From Kistimonas asteriae (lineage in GTDB: Bacteria; Pseudomonadota; Gammaproteobacteria; Pseudomonadales; Endozoicomonadaceae), in assembly GCF_018263925.1 (NCBI RefSeq), contig NZ_JAEVHF010000014.1, forward strand, positions 1-64,000: a DNA stretch of 64,000 nucleotides. Direction: 5' to 3'. Position numbers and translations under genes: made by a program. This document shows, one piece after another, positions 63,129-64,000 of this stretch. The notes under the pieces are model-generated. The model ran no database searches, was not told the DNA's origin, and saw only the letters and a list, made by a program, of their open reading frames with translations. Within the stretch, counting starts at the first letter, position 1, and each line of letters starts with the position of its first letter.

Positions 63129-64000
63129 CTAACCGATCAAGCGGCTTAACCGTGACCTGAGATTTTCAGCCTTGGCCATCTCCCCTTGCCGCTCACACAC
63201 CATAGCGCCATGGAGCAGCGCTTCATGATGTTCGGGATGGAGGTAAAGCACTTTACGAAAATACTGGAAGGCCGATGCCCATTCACCAGCGGCTTCGCTG
63301 ATCACACCCATCAGGAACTGGGCTTCAACATTCTCGGGATGTCGACGCATCAGCTGCCGGCACGCGTCCTTGGCTTTTTCGAGCTTGCCGCTGTCCGCCA
63401 GCATTTCAATCGCATCCAGCTGATCCTCCACACTATCGGCAGTCTCTGACGGCTTGGCTGTCCGTGCATCCCGGAGGGTTGCAGTCTTCACCGCTGGACG
63501 CACCAGCTCATCGGTCTGTCGAGAAAACGCCAGCGTAGATGACTTATTTGTCGTGGATGAAAAAGCGGAGGTTTTCGGTGATTCAACCCCAGAACGCAAC
63601 GCTGGCTTGCCCGGCTGAGTGGATAGTTTCGCCGGTTTATGTTTGGTGCCTGGTGTCGCCACAGATTTTGATAGTGGCGGCATCACATTGACCGCCAGCG
63701 CGTCCCGGGACGCCTTGCTGAAGGCAAAGCGTTTATCGCGGGCCAGGGTATGGAAACCCAGCTGCGCAATACTGGGCGCCTCACAATGGCCCACCATGAG
63801 GATGCCGTCTTCGGCCAGGCTACGCTGGAGCACTTCTGCCATGCGCCGACGGCTCGGGGCATCCAGGTAGATCAGGAAGTTCCGACAGAAAATCACATCA
63901 TACAACCGCGGTTCGGCATTATTGGCCAGCTCCAGCAGGTTCGCCTGGTGGAAACTGACACATTGCTTCACCATCGGTTTCAGGCTGAAGCCATCGCCGT
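63129..64000 (-). CDS. wspC: WspC-like CheR methyltransferase with TPR tail (5' end outside window)
   Basis: The visible 290 residues begin within the CheR SAM-dependent methyltransferase domain: VSFHQANLLEL, then YDVIFCRNFLIYLD near the catalytic pocket, and ILMVGHCEAP. A disordered linker of about 90 residues precedes TPR-like helices (LEKAKDACRQLMRRHPENVE and YFRKVLYLHPEHHEALLHGA). It methylates the receptor WspA, expected further right together with wspB. The ATG at 63974 is internal; the frame remains open to the edge. Confidence 0.9.
   Translation of the reverse strand, partial: GDGFSLKPMVKQCVSFHQANLLELANNAEPRLYDVIFCRNFLIYLDAPSRRRMAEVLQRSLAEDGILMVGHCEAPSIAQLGFHTLARDKRFAFSKASRDALAVNVMPPLSKSVATPGTKHKPAKLSTQPGKPALRSGVESPKTSAFSSTTNKSSTLAFSRQTDELVRPAVKTATLRDARTAKPSETADSVEDQLDAIEMLADSGKLEKAKDACRQLMRRHPENVEAQFLMGVISEAAGEWASAFQYFRKVLYLHPEHHEALLHGAMVCERQGEMAKAENLRSRLSRLIG

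Overview
The window is a chromosomal segment of a gammaproteobacterium. The housekeeping order (cydDC, trmJ, dcd-mrp-metG, rnfABCDGE-nth, dapE, plsB, a Wsp chemosensory operon) fits an Oceanospirillales/Pseudomonas-like bacterium. The number of eukaryote-like genes, IS remnants and pseudogenes suggests a host-associated lineage such as the Endozoicomonadaceae. That placement is inference; no rRNA or tRNA gene was recognised to anchor it.

Positions 1-4300 are the distal part of a chromosomal integron cassette array. Small AT-rich plus-strand genes (zinc-ribbon membrane protein, GNAT acetyltransferase, membrane-tail protein, VOC protein, DCC oxidoreductase, DUF4262 protein) are each followed by an attC-like site, and the first four sites are close copies of two types. 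A truncated IS1182-family transposase has landed in the array, and one orphan reading frame lies on the minus strand. The integrase is not in view; cassette polarity places it left of position 1. From 4.3 to 9.4 kb there are small genes (STAS-like, DUF3861, NYN-domain, fatty acid hydroxylase, DUF5062, membrane and unknown proteins).

From 9.4 to 42.4 kb, housekeeping genes are interleaved with eukaryote-like or unknown genes. The three clearest are a RING-between-RING (RBR) E3 ubiquitin-ligase-like protein at 9827-11077 bracketed by two inverted IS1-family transposase remnants, a PP2C phosphatase with a long N-terminal extension at 18515-20185, and a carnitine/choline O-acyltransferase homologue at 40345-42402 with its catalytic His and a duplicated basic N-terminal segment. 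Two further unknown proteins (30588-32858, 37424-38368) have composition that could suit secreted effectors. Among them lie arfB, an exported CtlX-like guanidino hydrolase, cydDC, trmJ, a DnaT-like/P-like primosome gene pair with mrp and dcd, two tandem exported paralogues, metG, azoR with a decayed second copy, a LysR/EamA pair, dps and rnz.

From 42.7 to 51.4 kb is the Rnf electron-transport operon, with an aldehyde dehydrogenase gene inserted between rnfE and its usual partner nth. dapE, rlmA, a small acidic protein and plsB follow. From 56.7 kb to the right edge, on the minus strand, is a Wsp-type surface-sensing operon (wspC-wspD-wspE-wspF-wspR) plus an extra receiver gene, most joined by 4-bp ATGA overlaps. 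It ends in the cyclic-di-GMP synthase WspR. Three signalling sites in it are degenerate: the WspF receiver lacks its phospho-acceptor Asp, the extra receiver lacks both its Asp and Lys, and WspE has a second, His-less Hpt-like region.
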